15,086 nucleotides of DNA from CAYOLL01 sp964404765 [NCBI: uncultured Gemmatimonadota bacterium] (GTDB lineage: Bacteria; 4572-55), in the NCBI GenBank assembly GCA_964404765.1, contig CAYOLL010000145.1, positions 1-15,086 on the forward strand. The letters are read 5' to 3'. The position numbers and the translations under genes are program-made. Every line of letters starts with the position of its first letter. The first letter of the stretch is position 1. This document shows, one piece after another, positions 12,273 through 15,086 of the stretch. A model generated the notes under the pieces. That model saw only the letters and a list, made by a program, of their open reading frames with translations, did no database searches and had not been told where the DNA came from.

Positions 12273-12702
12273 ACGCTATGCGCCTGAAGCAGGCAGTGTT
12301 TGGATTGACGCTTTGACCATGCCGGTGGCCGGTCACGCCGTTATTTTGGCCGAAATCACCATGGCTGAAGTCGCCGCTGCTCTGGCCGCTAAACAGCGTG
12401 CTCCCAACGGATTCACCCTGCAAGAACGCGACGCCGCATTGGGGCTTTTCAGTCTACATTGCCAGACGCAATACCAACTGATTGCCATCAATCGTGCTGT
12501 CATTGATCGGGCCGTGTGCCTGACGCGGGTTCACAAATTGCGCGGTTATGACGCCGTGCAACTGGCGGCGGCATTACTCACGGACGAAGCGCTGTTAAAC
12601 GCCGCCTTGCCCGGTTTGATATTTGTCGCTGCCGATGGTGACTTGCTGGCTGCGGCCAATACCGAAGGATTGATCACTGACAATCCCAATCAGCATCCAT
12701 GA
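12253..12702 (+). pseudogene. PIN-domain toxin gene lacking its start (VapC-like)
   Basis: From 12253 the frame reads DASAVVKRYAPEAGSVW, then VILAEITMAEVAAALAAK, KLRGYDAVQLAAALL and LIFVAADGDLLAAA, with all expected PIN acidic residues (D at 12253, the E of EIT, the D of YDA, the D of ADGD). PIN proteins are RNases needing these residues. Normal proteins begin about 5-8 residues earlier (M..YFLDASA..). Here the start codon and first beta-strand are missing; the sequence before DASA is the antitoxin tail (EQRGSK) in another frame. The only upstream in-frame starts are GTG 12205 and TTG 12226, inside the antitoxin gene and without a ribosome site. The first internal ATG (12319) would lose the catalytic DASA. 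Probably inactive. Confidence 0.75.
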
Positions 12703-12817
12703 AAAAGAACGCCATCGGGCATGATTTTGGATTGGTTGAATAATTCCGACCCATAAATCGTCTTATTGCGTTGTCTCGAATGGTTTTGAACCCAACCCAA
12801 TTCAAAAGGAGCGCTTT

Positions 12818-14959
12818 ATGTCGAAAAAGAATTGCAGACGCTATTGGCTTAATCTGGCCATAATTTTTGCGCTTGGAACCGCGTCCGCAGGTCACGCCGA
12901 ATCCACCGAGTCGAAAAATTTTCTTGAGATGAATCTGGAAGAACTGTTAAATATCAAAATCACCAGCGCTACCAAGACCGAATTGCCGGTGTCCCAATCG
13001 CCGGGTTCCGTCACCGTCGTCACCTATCCGCAGATTCAGGAGTCTGGCGTCAAGACTTTGCCGGAGTTGCTGCGCCTGGTGGCCGGCGTCAATGTGCGCT
13101 GGAATCCGATGATGCAGACGATCGATATTCGCGGTTTTGGCGAAAGCCCGTTTACCAGCCGAGTCTTGCTGATGATTGACGACGTGCCCTACAATTCATG
13201 GGACAAGGGCGGCTTTCCGCAGCAGCCGGGCTTTGACTTTTTCCTGCTGGAAAATATCAAGCAGGTAGAGATTATCCGCGGCACCGGCGCCCCGCTGTAT
13301 GGCGAAAATGCCTTTTGGGGGATTATCAATATCGTCACGCTGGATGGCAAGGATTTGAACGGCGGGCGGCTGGAAGTCTATGGCGGCGGCGGGGATCGGG
13401 AAACGGCCTCCGGCAATTTGCTATACGGCCAGGCCATTAAAGACGGCTCGATCTTGGTTTCGGCCAAGTATCGCCAGAGTCAATTGCCAATGGCCTTTTG
13501 GTACGAGGAAAACGATTCGAAGGTCAATGACCGCGATCTGTTTATCAAAGGCGAATACAAGAATTTGGAATTGACCTATTATCTGCACGATGACGCGATT
13601 GACGGCTTTAACGAAGCGATTGCCGAGCCCGGTTTTCCGCCCGGAGCGGCCTTTGCCAGCGCCGACAAAATCGAGCAAACCATCAGCATTGCCGCGTTAA
13701 AATACAAGTATCAGTTGCCGAATAAAAAGGTGACCTTTAGCAGCGATGTGGCTTATATGAGTCGCAACGGCCATCATTGCGGCGGGTGTCATGCGCTGCC
13801 GGAAGAGTCGCACTTTGGTGAAAAAGAGCCGCACGGCTACCAATTTATTGGCGACTTTCGGGCCGAAATGCAGCCGCTCTCGTCTCATCGCGTACTGGTC
13901 GGTCTGGAGGCGCGCAAGCTGGATGCAGGCGATCATATCGACGAGTTGGCGGATCATGATCCGGTAACCGGTCGCGAAGCGGTGTTCGGCTATTCCAAAC
14001 TCGGCTTTTATATGCAAGATCAGATTACGCTGCTCAAGGATCGGCTGAACATTTTCGCAGGTTTTCGCCATGACAGCAAGACGGATCCGGAGTTGTTTGA
14101 CGCCCATTTTTCGCCGCGTGTGGCCGCGGTTTACAACGCAACCGACAAGCTGACGTTGCGGGCCGGCTGGAGCGAATCCTTTCACTTCCCGGACTTGAGC
14201 ATGCTGTATCAAAACAGTTGGTTCATCAACGTCAAGGCGGGCGAGATCGCCTTTCCGCTGGCCGCTTTTCAGCCCAACTTCGATTTGCAGCCGGAAACGA
14301 TCCGCAACTTTGATTTTGGTCTGGAATACCGTCCGGGGCCGAACACCGCGATAAAGGCCGATGTATTCCGCGCCACGCTGGAAGATTTTATTGTGATGAG
14401 CTGGCATTTGGCTGCGCCGCCGGCTGTGCCAACCGTACAATACGAAAATCATCCCGACAAAGCCAGCATCATGGGCGGCGAATTTGAGGTGCGGCACAAG
14501 TTTCGAGACAAGCTTCACGGCTTTGTGAACTATGCCTATACCGAGCAGAAACAGGACGGTGATTTGTTGGACACAACGGGTAAGAAAATGGAGTTTGTTT
14601 ATGCGCCGCAGAACAAAATCAACGCTGGTTTTTATGCCGGGCCGTTCGCCGGAGTGCGGGCCAACGTGGAGTTGTCCTGGCGAGATGAATATGTGGCGCC
14701 ACAGTTTTGGTATCTGGTGCGATCCGGCTTCACCGACCCGACAATCAAACCGTTGGACGCTTACACTTATTTGAACGCCCGTCTGTCCTATGATGTGCCG
14801 CTGACGATTGGCCGGGTCAAAAATCCGTTGCGGCTCAATGTCTACGCCCGCAACCTTTTGGACGAACAGCCCAGAGAAACGCTGATTGGCGTGGATACAA
14901 AGGTAACCGGCCAGGAGTTTTATTTTGGGGTGGAATATCGGCTGGAAAAGATTTTTTAA
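12818..14959 (+). CDS. TonB-dependent outer-membrane receptor with a CXXCH loop (713 aa)
   Basis: An energy-coupled outer-membrane importer. AAGGAG precedes ATG 12818. The signal peptide is about residues 1-27 (MSKKNCRRYWLNLAIIFAL..SAGHA). A TonB-box-like segment is followed by the plug: ITSATKTELPVSQSPGSVTVVT, LPELLRLVAGVNVRW, TIDIRGFGESPFTSRVLLMIDDVPYNS and VEIIRGTGAPLYGENAFWGIINIVT (to about residue 172). A 22-strand barrel region follows and ends LRLNVYARNLLDEQPRE...QEFYFGVEYRLEKIF, with the final aromatic residue expected of barrels. A loop at 319-339 is rich in Cys and His: HHCGGCHALPEESHF, where C321-C324-H325 is a heme-type CXXCH. The substrate cannot be read off; metal chelate, heme or cobalamin are possible. 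It is complete, in the same direction as the efflux genes, and may be co-transcribed. Confidence 0.88.
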   Translation: MSKKNCRRYWLNLAIIFALGTASAGHAESTESKNFLEMNLEELLNIKITSATKTELPVSQSPGSVTVVTYPQIQESGVKTLPELLRLVAGVNVRWNPMMQTIDIRGFGESPFTSRVLLMIDDVPYNSWDKGGFPQQPGFDFFLLENIKQVEIIRGTGAPLYGENAFWGIINIVTLDGKDLNGGRLEVYGGGGDRETASGNLLYGQAIKDGSILVSAKYRQSQLPMAFWYEENDSKVNDRDLFIKGEYKNLELTYYLHDDAIDGFNEAIAEPGFPPGAAFASADKIEQTISIAALKYKYQLPNKKVTFSSDVAYMSRNGHHCGGCHALPEESHFGEKEPHGYQFIGDFRAEMQPLSSHRVLVGLEARKLDAGDHIDELADHDPVTGREAVFGYSKLGFYMQDQITLLKDRLNIFAGFRHDSKTDPELFDAHFSPRVAAVYNATDKLTLRAGWSESFHFPDLSMLYQNSWFINVKAGEIAFPLAAFQPNFDLQPETIRNFDFGLEYRPGPNTAIKADVFRATLEDFIVMSWHLAAPPAVPTVQYENHPDKASIMGGEFEVRHKFRDKLHGFVNYAYTEQKQDGDLLDTTGKKMEFVYAPQNKINAGFYAGPFAGVRANVELSWRDEYVAPQFWYLVRSGFTDPTIKPLDAYTYLNARLSYDVPLTIGRVKNPLRLNVYARNLLDEQPRETLIGVDTKVTGQEFYFGVEYRLEKIF

Positions 14960-14971
14960 AAATAGGCGGGT

Positions 14972-15020
14972 AACTGCGCGGTTGTATACTGATGGTTTTG
15001 ATAATGAGCGCGGCGCAGTT
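14972..15020. other. Inverted repeat after the TonB receptor
   Basis: AACTGCGC (14972-14979) and GCGCAGTT (15013-15020) are perfect 8-bp inverted repeats around a 33-base AT-rich loop with GTTGTATACT. Function unknown; it could be an operator or a cruciform. It lies 12 bp after the stop codon. Confidence 0.4.
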
Positions 15021-15063
15021 GGCTTAGCCTGAATTATCCTTAATCCCGAGCGAAAAATTGAGG

Positions 15064-15085
15064 CCGCTATGCCTGCAGCGGTTTT
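15064..15085 (+). terminator. Possible terminator at the window end
   Basis: CCGCT (15064-15068) pairs with AGCGG (15077-15081) and TTTT follows to 15085. The stem is short and the T-run is cut by the window end, so the call is weak. Confidence 0.35.
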
Positions 15086-15086
15086 G

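Noticed and set aside
12703-12817. Inverted repeat around TTGGATTGGTTGAA and TTGAACCCAACCCAA
   Set aside because: Too many mismatches to call a real element; only the ribosome site of the TonB receptor is supported in this gap.
13697-14518. Long minus-strand open frame (273 codons) opposite the TonB receptor
   Set aside because: It lacks any recognisable domain and lies wholly inside a clear receptor gene; open antisense frames are common in GC-rich coding DNA.

Overview
The window looks like a piece of a Gram-negative, outer-membrane-bearing bacterial chromosome. It has a TolC-type outer-membrane channel, a periplasmic adaptor lipoprotein and a TonB-dependent receptor. Base composition is moderate to fairly GC-rich. 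The accessory genes (nSTAND NTPase, SIR2-like protein, FGE-type lectin-like domain), the many small toxin-antitoxin modules and the abundant short palindromic repeats would suit a metagenome-type FCB-group or candidate-phylum genome, but the sequence alone does not fix the taxon. The first ~47 bases are abnormally G-rich and probably a poor-quality contig edge.

Layout. (A) 1-873: the 3' tip of uvrA, an apparently intact RelE-type toxin-antitoxin pair, then a second, frameshifted fragment of the uvrA 3' end, so the TA pair is bracketed by two copies of the same gene end. (B) 925-5052: a possible conflict or sensing locus. It has a 903-residue nSTAND NTPase with a coiled coil, one membrane helix and a C-terminal FGE-sulfatase fold. 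The NTPase part carries two in-frame palindromic insertions. A ~290-bp fold-back element follows, then a SIR2-like protein lacking the usual catalytic residues. (C) 5049-5926: broken small genes. These are a DUF2442 tail, an internally deleted DUF4160 gene coupled to an intact DUF2442 gene, a rho-independent terminator, and a convergent minus-strand pair of small ORFs. (D) 5946-8325: a good sigma70 promoter and an arylamine N-acetyltransferase, a fold-back repeat, a half-size EamA transporter, a stand-alone XylR_N-V4R sensor protein and a 63-residue follower. (E) 8713-14959: an outer-membrane/efflux gene cluster: TolC-family protein, membrane fusion protein and TonB-dependent receptor. Two TA modules sit in its gaps: MNT-HEPN after tolC and an RHH-like/PIN pair after the fusion protein.

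How it works together. The nSTAND protein probably spans the inner membrane with its NTPase inside and the FGE/lectin-like domain outside, which fits a ligand sensor. The neighbouring SIR2-like protein may be its partner. The TolC and adaptor proteins would need an inner-membrane pump that is not in this window. The most striking pattern is decay of small toxin-type modules: the HEPN toxin has an in-frame TGA where Trp is expected, the PIN toxin has lost its start and first strand, and DUF4160 is reduced to its first 8 and last 8-9 codons. The neighbouring antitoxin-side or partner genes stay open, and only the RelE pair at the left looks complete. No tRNA, rRNA, CRISPR array, transposase or reverse transcriptase was seen.
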